Below the pieces are notes generated by a model that searched no databases, was not told the origin of the DNA, and worked only from the letters and a program-made list of their open reading frames with translations. DNA of 34,616 nucleotides from Deltaproteobacteria bacterium. GTDB lineage: Bacteria; Desulfobacterota; WTBG01; CAIYCZ01; CAIRTM01. Below, one piece after another: positions 1 through 8,123 of this stretch. A program made the position numbers and the translations under genes. The stretch's first letter is position 1. The number at the start of each line of letters is the position of its first letter. The stretch spans positions 1 through 34,616 of the forward strand of contig VGSH01000020.1 in assembly GCA_016875025.1 (NCBI GenBank). Direction: 5' to 3'.

Positions 1-204
1 CCGGTAATCGGCCTGGGCGGCATCATGAATGCCGCCGACGCATTGCAGTTTTTAATTGCCGGCGCCTGTGCCGTTCAGATCGGTACGGGCCTGTTTGTTG
101 ATCCTGCAGTCGCCGTCCATGTCGTGACCGGGATCAGGGATTACATGAACGCGCATGGTTTTGAGCGTCTGGAGCAAATCGTCGGAAGCTTGATTCTTGA
201 ATGA
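1..204 (+). CDS. pyrD: Dihydroorotate dehydrogenase, C-terminal end (partial)
   Basis: The window opens inside this gene; only the last 67 codons are present, in frame 1, ending in TGA. The peptide starts PVIGLGGIMNAADALQFLIA and continues with GACAVQIGT. This is the phosphate-binding end of the FMN TIM barrel of class 1 dihydroorotate dehydrogenase, which oxidises dihydroorotate to orotate in pyrimidine synthesis. The short helical tail (VTGIRDYMNAHGFERLEQIVG) fits class 1B PyrD (PyrDB), which works with PyrK, but the partner gene lies outside the window. ispG begins about 75 bases downstream on the same strand, so the two may be co-transcribed. Family is confident; subclass is inferred. Confidence 0.85.
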   Translation, partial: PVIGLGGIMNAADALQFLIAGACAVQIGTGLFVDPAVAVHVVTGIRDYMNAHGFERLEQIVGSLILE

Positions 205-277
205 TGTGCAGGGCAGACGCCCATGCTCATTGCCTGCACAGCAGCGGTGCTGCTGTGCTTATGGCGGGATTGCTTAT

Positions 278-1378
278 ATGAAAAAACGAAAACATACGAA
301 AACAATTATGGTCGGCACGGTGCCGGTGGGCGGCAGCTCTCCGGTGAGCGTACAGTCCATGACCAGTACCGACACCCGTGACGCAGGTTCAACCATACGC
401 CAGATCAGAAGGCTTGAGCGCGCCGGTTGTGATATCGTGCGCGTTGCGGTTCCGGATGAGCAGGCCGCAGCGGTACTGGGAGCGATCGTCAAAGCTGCGA
501 GCATACCTGTCATTGCCGATATTCATTTCAGCCACCGCCTAGCACTGCAGAGCCTTGAGGCTGGCGTGCACGGCCTGCGCATCAATCCCGGCAACATCGG
601 CGCCGCCTCGCGTGTACGCCAGGTGGTGGACGCAGCCCGGCAGCGCAGCGTGCCGATCAGAATCGGCATTAATGCCGGTTCGCTTGAGAAGGACATTTTG
701 AAAAAGTACGGCCGGCCCAGCGCGCAGGCCCTTGCTGAAAGCGCGCTTCGCAATGTCGGCCTCATCGAGGATATGGGGTATGATCAGCTTAAAATTTCGA
801 TCAAATCGGCTGATGTGCCCACAACTGTCGAGGCCTACCGGCTGGTTTCAAAAAAAACACGCTATCCGCTGCATATCGGGGTGACCGAGGCGGGAACCCT
901 GTTTTCGGGAACGATAAAGTCCGCCATCGGCCTGGGTATTCTGTTGCAGGACGGCATAGGAGACACGCTGCGGGTTTCGCTTTCGGCCGATCCGGTCGAA
1001 GAGGTGCGGGTCGGCTTTGCGATACTGCAGTGCCTGGGCCTGCGCCGCAGCGGCCCTGAGCTCATTTCATGCCCGACCTGCGGCCGGCGCCAGATTGATG
1101 TCGTGCGCCTGGCCGCCCGTGTTGAAAAGCATCTTGTGCGCAGCCGCGCTCCGATTACGGTGGCCGTTATGGGCTGCGAGGTCAACGGCCCGGGGGAAGC
1201 GCGCGAGGCTGATATCGGTATTGCCGGCAGCCGCAGCCGGGGCGTCATATTCAAAAAGGGCCGTATTGTAAAAACGTGCCCGCAGGAGCGTGTGTTTGAG
1301 GAGTTTCTGCGTGAACTGGAAGGGTTAGAACAGGAGGCGGCGCCTGACAGGGCTGCCGGAACGAAAAAACACTCCTGA
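278..1378 (+). CDS. ispG: 4-hydroxy-3-methylbut-2-en-1-yl diphosphate synthase (IspG/GcpE)
   Basis: IspG performs the penultimate step of the MEP isoprenoid pathway, reducing methylerythritol cyclodiphosphate to HMBPP with a [4Fe-4S] cluster. The 366-residue protein has the short bacterial architecture: an N-terminal TIM barrel (QSMTSTDTRD, ADIHFSH, LRINPGNIG, GVTEAGT) and a C-terminal cluster domain. Cluster ligands are visible as C265 and C268 (SCPTCGRR), C300 and E307 (GCEVNGPGEA). The frame is open from position 197, but ATG 278 is chosen because MKKRKHTKTIMVG matches the usual N-terminus; the upstream 27 codons look like untranslated leader. proS follows after 42 bases, a pairing common in Desulfobacterota. 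Oxygen-sensitive enzyme; function is well supported. Confidence 0.95.
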   Translation: MKKRKHTKTIMVGTVPVGGSSPVSVQSMTSTDTRDAGSTIRQIRRLERAGCDIVRVAVPDEQAAAVLGAIVKAASIPVIADIHFSHRLALQSLEAGVHGLRINPGNIGAASRVRQVVDAARQRSVPIRIGINAGSLEKDILKKYGRPSAQALAESALRNVGLIEDMGYDQLKISIKSADVPTTVEAYRLVSKKTRYPLHIGVTEAGTLFSGTIKSAIGLGILLQDGIGDTLRVSLSADPVEEVRVGFAILQCLGLRRSGPELISCPTCGRRQIDVVRLAARVEKHLVRSRAPITVAVMGCEVNGPGEAREADIGIAGSRSRGVIFKKGRIVKTCPQERVFEEFLRELEGLEQEAAPDRAAGTKKHS

Positions 1379-1420
1379 ACCGGGCGCATGACCCGGCGGA
1401 GACAGCACAGAGGAGACAGC

Positions 1421-3136
1421 ATGCGTTATACCCAGTTTCTGATACCGACATTGCGTGAGGTTCCGGCGGATGCCGAAGTTGTCAGCCATCAGCTGATGCT
1501 GCGCTCGGGCATGATCCGCAAGCTGGCCGCAGGTATTTATTCAACACTCCCCCTGGGAGAGCGTGTGATGCAGAAAACCTCGCAGATCGTGCGTGAGGAA
1601 ATGAACCGGGCCGGAGCCCTTGAGTTGACCCTGCCGTTCGTACAGCCTGCGGAACTGTGGCATGAAAGCGGACGCTGGAACGTGTACGGCAAAGAGTTGC
1701 TGCGCCTGAAAGACCGCAATGAGCGCGAGTTCTGTCTTGGGCCCACGCATGAAGAGGTCATTACCGATGTTGTGCGCGGTCTGATTTCCTCCTATAAGCA
1801 GCTGCCAATTACCCTCTACCAGATTCATATCAAGTTCCGCGATGAAATCCGGCCGCGTTTCGGCGTTATGCGCGCGCGGGAATTCATCATGAAGGACGCC
1901 TACAGCTTTGATGCGGATGAGGCCGGGGCCGAGCGCAGCTACATGAAGATGTATGCAGCGTACACAAATATTTTTGCCCGTCTGGGCCTGCGCTTCCGGG
2001 CTGTGGAGGCTGACAGCGGGCCGATCGGCGGCAGTTTTTCCCATGAGTTCATGGTGCTGGCCGATACGGGTGAGGATGTGATCGTTATCTGCAGCGCGTG
2101 CGATTATGCCGCCAATACTGAAAAGGCGGAGATACTGGCGCCCGATGTTCGCGATGCGGCTCCGGACCGGTTCGGGGTGCTTGAGCGCGTGGCCACACCG
2201 GATATGCGGACCATTGAAGAGGTGTGCTCGTTTTTAAAAACCGACCCCGCTTCGGTCATAAAAACGCTGGTGTTTGATACCGGCGACGGTGCGGTCGCCG
2301 CGCTTGTGCGCGGGGATCATGATATCAATGAGATCAAGCTTAAAAATTACCTGAAGTGCAGCGAGCTGTCTCTGGCCGACGAGGAGCTGATTGAAAAGGT
2401 GACCGGCGCGCCGCGCGGATTTGCCGGGCCTGTGGGCCTGCGCGGCGTGCGCATCATCGCCGATTACGGCCTGAAGGGCAGCATCAATATGGTTGCCGGC
2501 GGCAATGAGCGCGATGTGCATGTCGTCAACGTCAACATGAGCCGTGATTTCAGCGTTGATGCGTTCGCCGATATACGGCTTGCCGGAGATGGCGATGCCT
2601 GTCCGCGCTGCGCTCGTCCGCTCACAACCACACGCGGCATCGAGGTCGGGCATATTTTCAAGCTGGGCACCAAGTACAGCACCTCGATGCAGGCGCAGTT
2701 CCTTGATGCGCAGGGGCAGTCGCACCCGATGGTCATGGGCTGCTACGGGATCGGCGTCGGCCGTACTGTGGCCGCTGCAATTGAACAGTCACATGACAGT
2801 GACGGCATCATCTTTCCCGCTCCGATTGCGCCGTTCAGCGTGCTGATCGTGCTGGTGAATCCTACAGATGAACAGCAGAATCAGATTGCCGCTGACCTGT
2901 ATGAAAAGCTTCTCGGGCATGGCGTGGACGTGCTTCTTGATGACCGCGACGAGCGTCCCGGCATTAAGTTCAAAGATGCCGATTTGATCGGCATCCCCCT
3001 GCGGGTGACGGTGGGTCGCAATGCCGTGAAGGACGGATGCCTCGACATGAAGTGGCGTAAAACCGGCGAACAGGTACAGGCCCCACTGGCCGATGCCTTT
3101 GACAGGATACTCGAAGCACTGCCGAATCTGCAGTAG
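1421..3136 (+). CDS. proS: Prolyl-tRNA synthetase, bacterial type with editing insertion
   Basis: This cytoplasmic class II aminoacyl-tRNA synthetase charges tRNA-Pro. At 571 residues it has the bacterial length. The N-terminus [19 protein letters not shown] is typical. Motif 2 lies around [20 protein letters not shown], the YbaK-like editing insertion follows (roughly residues 220-390, including [20 protein letters not shown]), motif 3 is [17 protein letters not shown], and a C-terminal anticodon-binding domain ends the protein. The frame is open from 1388, but ATG 1421 has a good AGGAGA ribosome site 6 bases upstream and gives the family N-terminus. It sits 42 bases after ispG and 43 bases before rel on the same strand, so a single transcript is likely. 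Confidence 0.96.
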   Translation: MRYTQFLIPTLREVPADAEVVSHQLMLRSGMIRKLAAGIYSTLPLGERVMQKTSQIVREEMNRAGALELTLPFVQPAELWHESGRWNVYGKELLRLKDRNEREFCLGPTHEEVITDVVRGLISSYKQLPITLYQIHIKFRDEIRPRFGVMRAREFIMKDAYSFDADEAGAERSYMKMYAAYTNIFARLGLRFRAVEADSGPIGGSFSHEFMVLADTGEDVIVICSACDYAANTEKAEILAPDVRDAAPDRFGVLERVATPDMRTIEEVCSFLKTDPASVIKTLVFDTGDGAVAALVRGDHDINEIKLKNYLKCSELSLADEELIEKVTGAPRGFAGPVGLRGVRIIADYGLKGSINMVAGGNERDVHVVNVNMSRDFSVDAFADIRLAGDGDACPRCARPLTTTRGIEVGHIFKLGTKYSTSMQAQFLDAQGQSHPMVMGCYGIGVGRTVAAAIEQSHDSDGIIFPAPIAPFSVLIVLVNPTDEQQNQIAADLYEKLLGHGVDVLLDDRDERPGIKFKDADLIGIPLRVTVGRNAVKDGCLDMKWRKTGEQVQAPLADAFDRILEALPNLQ

Positions 3137-3179
3137 GACTGCCCGGTCGTGACTGCAGGCGGCGCAGGGGTCAGGTGTA

Positions 3180-5339
3180 ATGGCTGAGTCAAAGATCGTC
3201 CGCATAAATGACATCATCGAGCAGGTGACCTCTTATTTCCCCGAGGCTGATCTCGGTCTTATCAGCCGCGCATATGTTTTTTCCGCCAAGGTTCATCAGG
3301 GGCAGACCCGCATGTCGGGCGAGCCCTATTTGAACCATCCGCTGTCCGTGGCCAAGATCCTGGCTGATCTTAACCTTGACGTTTATACCGTGGCAACGGG
3401 ATTGCTGCACGATACGGTTGAGGATACCTGTGCAACGCTTGAAGAAATCCAGGACCTGTTCGGCGATGAGGTGGCATTTCTGGTCGATGGGGTTACGAAA
3501 ATCAGTAAAATTACGAGTGACCGCAAGCAGGATACGCATGCCGACAATTTCCGCAAGATGATACTTGCCATGTCGAAAGACATACGCGTCCTTCTGGTCA
3601 AGCTGGCTGATCGCATCCATAACATGCGCACGCTTGAATTTATGCCGGTCGAAAAGCAGGAGCGCACCGCCCGCAATACCCTGGATATTTATGCCCCGCT
3701 TGCCAGCCGTCTGGGCCTGTATCTTGTTAAACGTGAGCTTGAAGACCTGTCTCTGCGCTATATGCACGCGGAAATGTATCGCGACATTAAAGACAAGCTC
3801 ATGCGGACGTCCGAGCAGCGCGAACGCTATGTCAATGAGGTGATCGGGATTATCGAGTCCAGGCTGGCGCAGTCCGGCATCAAAGCCGGTATTACCGGGC
3901 GGCATAAACATCTGTTCAGCATCTATAACAAGATGCAGACCCAGAATCTTAATTTCAGCCAGATATATGATCTGACCGCGTTTCGCATTATCGTGAATGA
4001 CCGGCCGGAATGCTATGAGGTGCTGGGCATTATCCATGCGCTGTGGAAACCGATTCCGGGCCGCTTCAAGGATTATATTTCACTGCCCAAGGCGAACATG
4101 TACCAGTCGCTGCATACGAGCGTTATCGGCCCGTACGGGCAGCGGATTGAAATTCAGATCAGAACCGAAGAGATGGACCGGGTCGCCCGGCACGGGATCG
4201 CAGCCCACTGGAAATACAAGGAGGGCAGCACGGACGAGCAGAAGCATGATCAGAGCTTTGCCTGGCTGCAAAATATTCTGGAATCTCAGAAGGAAATGAG
4301 CGATTCGCGCGAATTTCTGGATGCGTTCCGGGTTGAGGTTTTTCCCGATGAGGTTTTTGCTTTTACTCCCGCCGGGAAAGTGATTGAGCTGCCGAAAGGG
4401 GCAACGCCAATAGATTTCGCCTATGGCATTCATACCGATATCGGCAACCGCTGCGTGGGCGCCAAAGTAAACAACGGTATCGTGCCGCTGCGCTATGAAA
4501 TCCAGAGCGGGGATGTTGTTGAAATTCTGACTCAGCCCGGACATCACCCCAGCCGGGACTGGCTGAAAATAGTTAAAACATCGCGGGCCCGGACAAAAAT
4601 CAGAAACTGGATACGTCAGCAGGAACTCGAGCGCAGCATTGTGCTGGGTCGAGAGATCGGGGAAAAGGAGTTTCGCAAGCATAAGCTTAATTTTGCACGG
4701 ATGCTCAAGGATGGTCAGCTGGTTGAAAAAATGGGCAGAGGTCAGGTTAAAGATGCCGATGACCTGCTGGCCGCAATCGGACAGGGCCGTATCGGCATCC
4801 GGCAGGTTATCAACAAATGTATGCCGGATGAGGCTGAAGGGACCGCTCCGGAGCCGGAGAGTTCAAAACGAGCACAGAAAATCCGCGAACGCAATAATAC
4901 GATTGGCGTCGTCGTGCAGGGGATGGACGATTTGCTGGTGCGTTTCGGCAAATGCTGCAACCCAATTCACGGGGATCAGATCAAGGGGTTTATTACGCGC
5001 GGCAGGGGTGTGACGATTCATGCCCGGGAATGCACGTTTTTGACGTCTGCTGATCCCGAGCGCATTATTGATGCGCAGTGGGATGAGCGCGCGCGGCATG
5101 TCTCGGTTGTGCCGATTGAGGTTATCTGTGAGGATAAAAAAGGTCTGCTGGCTTCAATTACATCCTCGATCGCGAGCGCGGAGACCAATATTCTCAACGC
5201 AAGCGTCAGAACAACACCCGAGAAGAAGGCTGTCAGTGTTTTTAACGTAGAAATCAACAGCCTTGCAATGCTGGATGCCGTGATCGCAGCAATCAGGAAG
5301 GTCAAGGGTGTGCTGAAAGTGTCACGGTTGAAACCTTAG
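3180..5339 (+). CDS. rel: Bifunctional (p)ppGpp synthetase/hydrolase (RelA/SpoT family)
   Basis: This 719-residue long RSH enzyme makes and degrades the stringent-response alarmone (p)ppGpp. The hydrolase HD domain is intact: H53, H77-D78 (GLLHDTVEDT) and D144 (KLADRIHNMR). The synthetase domain has D264 (YDLTAFR), E324 (RIEIQIRT) and the RFKD motif at 295-298, which marks bifunctional enzymes rather than RelA-only types. A TGS domain (about 385-450), a Cys/His-containing zinc-finger-like region (KCCNPIHGD to HARECTF) and a C-terminal ACT domain (about 645-719) complete the layout. Because both active sites look intact, this is probably the main RSH of the organism. It ends the pyrD-ispG-proS-rel run. 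Confidence 0.95.
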   Translation: MAESKIVRINDIIEQVTSYFPEADLGLISRAYVFSAKVHQGQTRMSGEPYLNHPLSVAKILADLNLDVYTVATGLLHDTVEDTCATLEEIQDLFGDEVAFLVDGVTKISKITSDRKQDTHADNFRKMILAMSKDIRVLLVKLADRIHNMRTLEFMPVEKQERTARNTLDIYAPLASRLGLYLVKRELEDLSLRYMHAEMYRDIKDKLMRTSEQRERYVNEVIGIIESRLAQSGIKAGITGRHKHLFSIYNKMQTQNLNFSQIYDLTAFRIIVNDRPECYEVLGIIHALWKPIPGRFKDYISLPKANMYQSLHTSVIGPYGQRIEIQIRTEEMDRVARHGIAAHWKYKEGSTDEQKHDQSFAWLQNILESQKEMSDSREFLDAFRVEVFPDEVFAFTPAGKVIELPKGATPIDFAYGIHTDIGNRCVGAKVNNGIVPLRYEIQSGDVVEILTQPGHHPSRDWLKIVKTSRARTKIRNWIRQQELERSIVLGREIGEKEFRKHKLNFARMLKDGQLVEKMGRGQVKDADDLLAAIGQGRIGIRQVINKCMPDEAEGTAPEPESSKRAQKIRERNNTIGVVVQGMDDLLVRFGKCCNPIHGDQIKGFITRGRGVTIHARECTFLTSADPERIIDAQWDERARHVSVVPIEVICEDKKGLLASITSSIASAETNILNASVRTTPEKKAVSVFNVEINSLAMLDAVIAAIRKVKGVLKVSRLKP

Positions 5340-5386
5340 TGCTGATTAGTTTTGTGCCGTGCGGTATCTGATTACAAAGCAGAGAG

Positions 5387-5413
5387 ATTGCCACGGCCGT
5401 ACGGCCTGGCAAT
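5387..5413. repeat. Inverted repeat between rel and rpmB
   Basis: ATTGCCA (5387) pairs with TGGCAAT (ending 5413), and the interior GGCCGTACGGCC is itself palindromic, with one bulged C. No T-run follows, so it does not look like a classical intrinsic terminator. It lies in the 288-base convergent space between rel and rpmB (5340-5627), where I see no convincing ORF. It may be a processing or transcription-end structure. Confidence 0.4.
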
Positions 5414-5627
5414 GATACGTACCTACTGGCGTTATCGGTTACAGTAGTTCTGTAATTACTGGCCCTTCATTGCACTCAGCGTAAGCTCGGTGAAGCGATC
5501 TCAAATTTAAAACGCTGTAGTCACAGAACGCATGCGCCCTGCTGCCGGCAGTACCCGCGCTATGTGTGTATGGAGGGTGCGTTTCGACAGGGGGTTGGTG
5601 GCGTGATATGGTGCTGCCGTGGCACGA

Positions 5628-5852
5628 TTAAACAGCTGCGTTAACGGGTTTGGATGCTTTGCGGCCAGGTTTTGCAACAAAGCCTGAACGGATGCAGCGT
5701 GTACAGGCGTACACTCGTTTTGTGGTGCCATTGCTCATTGAACGAACCCGTTGTACATTGGGTTTCCATACCTTTTTGCTTTTATTGTGCGCGTGGCTGA
5801 TACTGTAGCCTACCTGGCGCCCTTTGCCGCATATGCTGCAGACTTTTCCCAT
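5628..5852 (-). CDS. rpmB: Ribosomal protein bL28, zinc-binding form
   Basis: This 74-residue protein of the large ribosomal subunit begins MGKVCSICGKGRQVGYSISH, the classic bL28 N-terminus, followed by NKSKKVWKPN. Cysteines at 5, 8, 50 and 53 form two CxxC pairs, so this is the zinc-binding (C+) version. The frame is open further upstream, but ATG at 5852 is chosen because an AGGAGA ribosome site lies about 7 bases before it and the family starts there. A good sigma-70 promoter lies upstream (5915-5942). It stands alone, convergent with rel. Confidence 0.95.
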   Translation of the reverse strand: MGKVCSICGKGRQVGYSISHAHNKSKKVWKPNVQRVRSMSNGTTKRVYACTRCIRSGFVAKPGRKASKPVNAAV

Positions 5853-5891
5853 GGGTTTATTCTCCTGTGACTTCCGTGCATTTTGGTAAAA

Positions 5892-5942
5892 CCGACCAGT
5901 CATTAAAATTTAATATTATACCAAAATTGCAACGTATATCAA
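5892..5942 (-). promoter_or_regulatory. rpmB promoter with operator-like half-palindrome
   Basis: On the minus strand a TTGATA -35 box (5937-5942) and a perfect TATAAT -10 box (5915-5920) are separated by 16 bases. Downstream of the -10 lies GACTGGTCGG (5892-5901). This 10-mer is identical to the core of the palindrome in the tetR-family promoter at 18870-18881. A 9-base inverted repeat (5880-5888 with 5919-5927) flanks the start region and could fold in the leader. Confidence 0.6.
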
Positions 5943-6045
5943 TAGCAAATAACGCAATTTTTAAAAAAAACCATCTGCGGCCACGGGCTTTGAGCGCTAC
6001 GAACGGGTGAGATTAGCAGGCTATTCTGAACAGGGGCAAGACAGT

Positions 6046-6116
6046 AAAAAAAGGGAAGGAAAGCCCATTGGCAGGCTTTTCAGGGAAAAAGCGGAGGGGC
6101 AACCCCTATCCTTCCC
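6046..6116 (-). terminator. Branched hairpin followed by T-run, downstream of the PilZ gene
   Basis: On the minus strand an 8-base outer stem GGGAAGGA/TCCTTCCC (6109-6116 with 6053-6060) encloses two inner hairpins: GGGG-TTG-CCCC (6096-6106) and AAGCC/GGCTT (6061-6078). Seven Ts follow immediately (6046-6052). This fits an intrinsic terminator for the PilZ gene, unusually with a three-way-junction shape. The rest of 5943-6193 holds no convincing ORF. Confidence 0.5.
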
Positions 6117-6193
6117 GCAATAGTTATTAAATAACTGATTTTGTGGAATAAATCAAGGCCGGAGGCGCACATTTATCGCATTGTGCGATGTGA

Positions 6194-6523
6194 TCAGGTG
6201 CTTTTTTGATGGAGCCGCTGGTATTCTTCCTCGCCGGTTTTGAACTCGGTGATCAGCACACCCATGCCGTTTTTGTTCGCCAGATGGAAAAGATTACTCG
6301 GCACTTTGCGGGCCCACACAACCCGGCATGACATTTCGATCGGCTCGGCTGTCCCTTTGAGGCTGATCTCCAGGATTGTTCCGGGAGGGAATACTTTTTG
6401 TGTTTTGATAAAAAAGCCAGCTGCTGAAACGTCTTCCGTCAGGGCGCTGTGGGTACCGCTTTCAGATCGGATGCTTATCTGGAGGGTTTTCTTAATGCGT
6501 TTGAAAAGGCGTTTGTCCGACAT
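6194..6523 (-). CDS. PilZ domain protein (putative c-di-GMP receptor)
   Basis: A 109-residue single PilZ domain. The c-di-GMP-binding signature is present: R5-x3-R9 (KRLFKR) in the N-terminal arm and D31-x-S33-x2-G36 (EDVSAAGFF) in the first strand. The remainder (LEISLKGTAEPIEMSCRVVWAR, then KNGMGVLITEF) is the usual six-stranded barrel. Such stand-alone PilZ proteins are cytoplasmic effectors of motility, polysaccharide or pilus systems, but no such genes are nearby, so the target is unknown. It follows the 125-residue gene at 6614-6991 by 90 bases on the same strand and may share its transcript. Confidence 0.85.
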   Translation of the reverse strand: MSDKRLFKRIKKTLQISIRSESGTHSALTEDVSAAGFFIKTQKVFPPGTILEISLKGTAEPIEMSCRVVWARKVPSNLFHLANKNGMGVLITEFKTGEEEYQRLHQKST

Positions 6524-6613
6524 TGGGTATTCCCTCGTGCGTATAAGAGTTATCTATCTTTGTATGCACATGTGTACACCGGTGAATGTCAACGCAGCGA
6601 TAGTGGGCAGCCC

Positions 6614-6991
6614 TCATGGGTTCTTCGCGCGTGGGGCTAATTGTATTATTTTTCCTGTCGGACCGGAACTGTCCTCGCATGCGCATACGGGGTTTTCCGC
6701 CGTTGGGGCTTGAAGTGCAACAGCCGTCATAAAGTACTCTTCCCAGTTTATGGTGAATATTTCACCGCACATCTGGGGAAGACGGAGCTTCCATGTAAGG
6801 TCGACCGGCGGCAGCAGGAGCGCGGTAAAATGTACGGCGTACCAGTCTTTCTTAATGTCCGGGCTTATGTCGTGCACAACTGCGTAGAAGATACCGTCCG
6901 GTGTCCCCACTAATACTATATCGCCTTCAAGGGTGTCTTTCTTTAACGAAATGTATCGTTTGATATCTGTCAGTTTTTTGGCCAGAGACAT
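6614..6991 (-). CDS. Hypothetical protein, 125 aa
   Basis: I do not recognise this protein. It starts MSLAKKLTDIKRYISLKKDT, a basic amphipathic segment, followed by a predicted beta-rich stretch (GDIVLVGTPDGIFYAVVHDI, then WYAVHFTALLLPPVDLTWKL) that resembles a small SH3-like or PilZ-like barrel. The C-terminal 25 residues are proline- and charge-rich and probably disordered. No signal peptide or membrane segment. It lies 90 bases upstream of the PilZ gene on the same strand, suggesting related use. The protein-like hydrophobic patterning and consistent strand support it being real. Confidence 0.55.
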   Translation of the reverse strand: MSLAKKLTDIKRYISLKKDTLEGDIVLVGTPDGIFYAVVHDISPDIKKDWYAVHFTALLLPPVDLTWKLRLPQMCGEIFTINWEEYFMTAVALQAPTAENPVCACEDSSGPTGKIIQLAPRAKNP

Positions 6992-7154
6992 CTGTCTTCC
7001 CCTGTGTACGGCGTGCCGGAGCCTGTAATCAATAGTGTTGTTGTGCGTTTTACGACTTTAATCCAGATTTGCAGGAGATGCAAACCTAATTTGTTCATAT
7101 TTCATGATCATTGCCGTGCTTGGTTTTTTGGTTGAATCAGGTATAAAAAAAATA

Positions 7155-7456
7155 TAGTATATCAGTAGTGTCCAGAATAATTTAGAACAGGCCCTCCGGC
7201 CGGGGCCGTGCCGTCCCATCCGGCAGTTTGTGCACTGCCGATGCAACGGCACGTCCTGTAAAATTCATTGTATACACGGCCCGGGCGCACTGCTGTAGAC
7301 AACAATCGCGGGGGCGTGCCTGGCCCGTTTGAAATATTGCGGCACACGGGCCGATAATGAAATGAGGTCTTCTTTGCCGGATGGGACGGCACGGCCCCGG
7401 CCAGAGGGCCTTCAGCAGCGATTGAATAATTTATTTTGGACAAATCTGATAGTATA
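7155..7456. mobile_element. MITE-like non-autonomous element with 37-bp internal inverted arms
   Basis: Two long arms, 7189-7225 and 7375-7411, are reverse complements at 36 of 37 positions. Outside them the ends continue as imperfect terminal inverted repeats (TCAGTAGTGTCCAGAATAA at left against TCAGATTTGTCCAAAATAA at right), giving an element of 7162-7449. A direct repeat TAGTATA sits at 7155-7161 and 7450-7456, as expected of a target-site duplication. A further 7-bp hairpin lies inside (7322-7352). No transposase gene is present. The element occupies most of the 520-base gap upstream of the gamma-carbonic-anhydrase-like gene. A TTGAAT/TAGTAT promoter-like pair lies just left of it. Confidence 0.75.
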
Positions 7457-7512
7457 TATCGAAGAAGTGAATAGACGGACTGTAATGCAAGGAGATTCTA
7501 CAGGGGGGAGAT

Positions 7513-8070
7513 ATGCTGCGAGCCAACGTTGCCAAAGATATGCCGCAGGTAGACAGCACTGCGTATGTTGATCCGGACGCGATTGTTATCGGTCGTGTCT
7601 TAATCGGCGCTAACTGTTTTATCGGTGCGGGGGTTGTCCTGCGTGCAGACCGTTTTTCACTTGAGGATGAACATTGTTCGATTATCATTGGAGACGGAAG
7701 CGTTATCCAGGATGTTGCGGTTCTGCACGCCCACTCGGAAACCTGTATTCAGGTCGGATCAGGCACCACAATCAACCACGGGGCGGTTGTGTACGGACCG
7801 GCTACGATCGGGGACGGTTGTTTCATCGGCTGCAGGGCGATTTTGCATTATGCCCATATCGGCAACAATGTGTTTGTGCGCAGCATTTGTGTGCTTGAAT
7901 CGGTCTCCATTCCCGCGGACCGTTTTATCGATATAGGCTCCTGTATAACGCAGCAGAAGGATGTTGACCTTCTGCGGCCGATCACCGCAGAAGAAAAACA
8001 CTTTATGTTGCGTGCAGTTGAGGAAAGCCGTGATTATCCGGTCCGCTACAAATATTCACTTGAGATTTAA
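7513..8070 (+). CDS. Gamma-carbonic-anhydrase-like hexapeptide-repeat protein with altered metal site
   Basis: A 185-residue left-handed beta-helix protein built of hexapeptide repeats (IGANCFIGAGVVLRAD, VGSGTTINHGAVV, IGDGCFIGCRAIL), followed by a C-terminal helix (TAEEKHFMLRAVEES). It belongs to the gamma-carbonic anhydrase/YrdA/PaaY group, trimeric cytoplasmic proteins that often bind zinc through three histidines. The first two positions are kept (H72, H89), but the third, normally the second His of an HGAVVH pattern, is Tyr94 (HGAVVY). Catalysis of CO2 hydration is therefore doubtful. The ATG follows a GGGGGAG ribosome site. thrC begins 53 bases downstream. Confidence 0.82.
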   Translation: MLRANVAKDMPQVDSTAYVDPDAIVIGRVLIGANCFIGAGVVLRADRFSLEDEHCSIIIGDGSVIQDVAVLHAHSETCIQVGSGTTINHGAVVYGPATIGDGCFIGCRAILHYAHIGNNVFVRSICVLESVSIPADRFIDIGSCITQQKDVDLLRPITAEEKHFMLRAVEESRDYPVRYKYSLEI

Positions 8071-8123
8071 TACGGCTGCCCGGACTATGCCCGTGCGTCC
8101 CGCAGGCCTGTCGTAAGGATTGT

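Noticed and set aside
3189-4037. 282-codon minus-strand open frame opposite rel
   Set aside because: Shadow of the RelA/SpoT gene; composition follows the codon bias of the real strand.
6053-6116. Possible SRP RNA (GGAAGGAAGC-like stretch) or known riboswitch
   Set aside because: Only a short resemblance; the conserved SRP loop and c-di-GMP riboswitch elements are not present. The T-run supports a terminator on the minus strand.
7162-7443. 93-codon minus-strand frame inside the MITE-like element
   Set aside because: It is a translation of the two inverted arms and spacer, with no start signal; the DNA-level repeat explains it.
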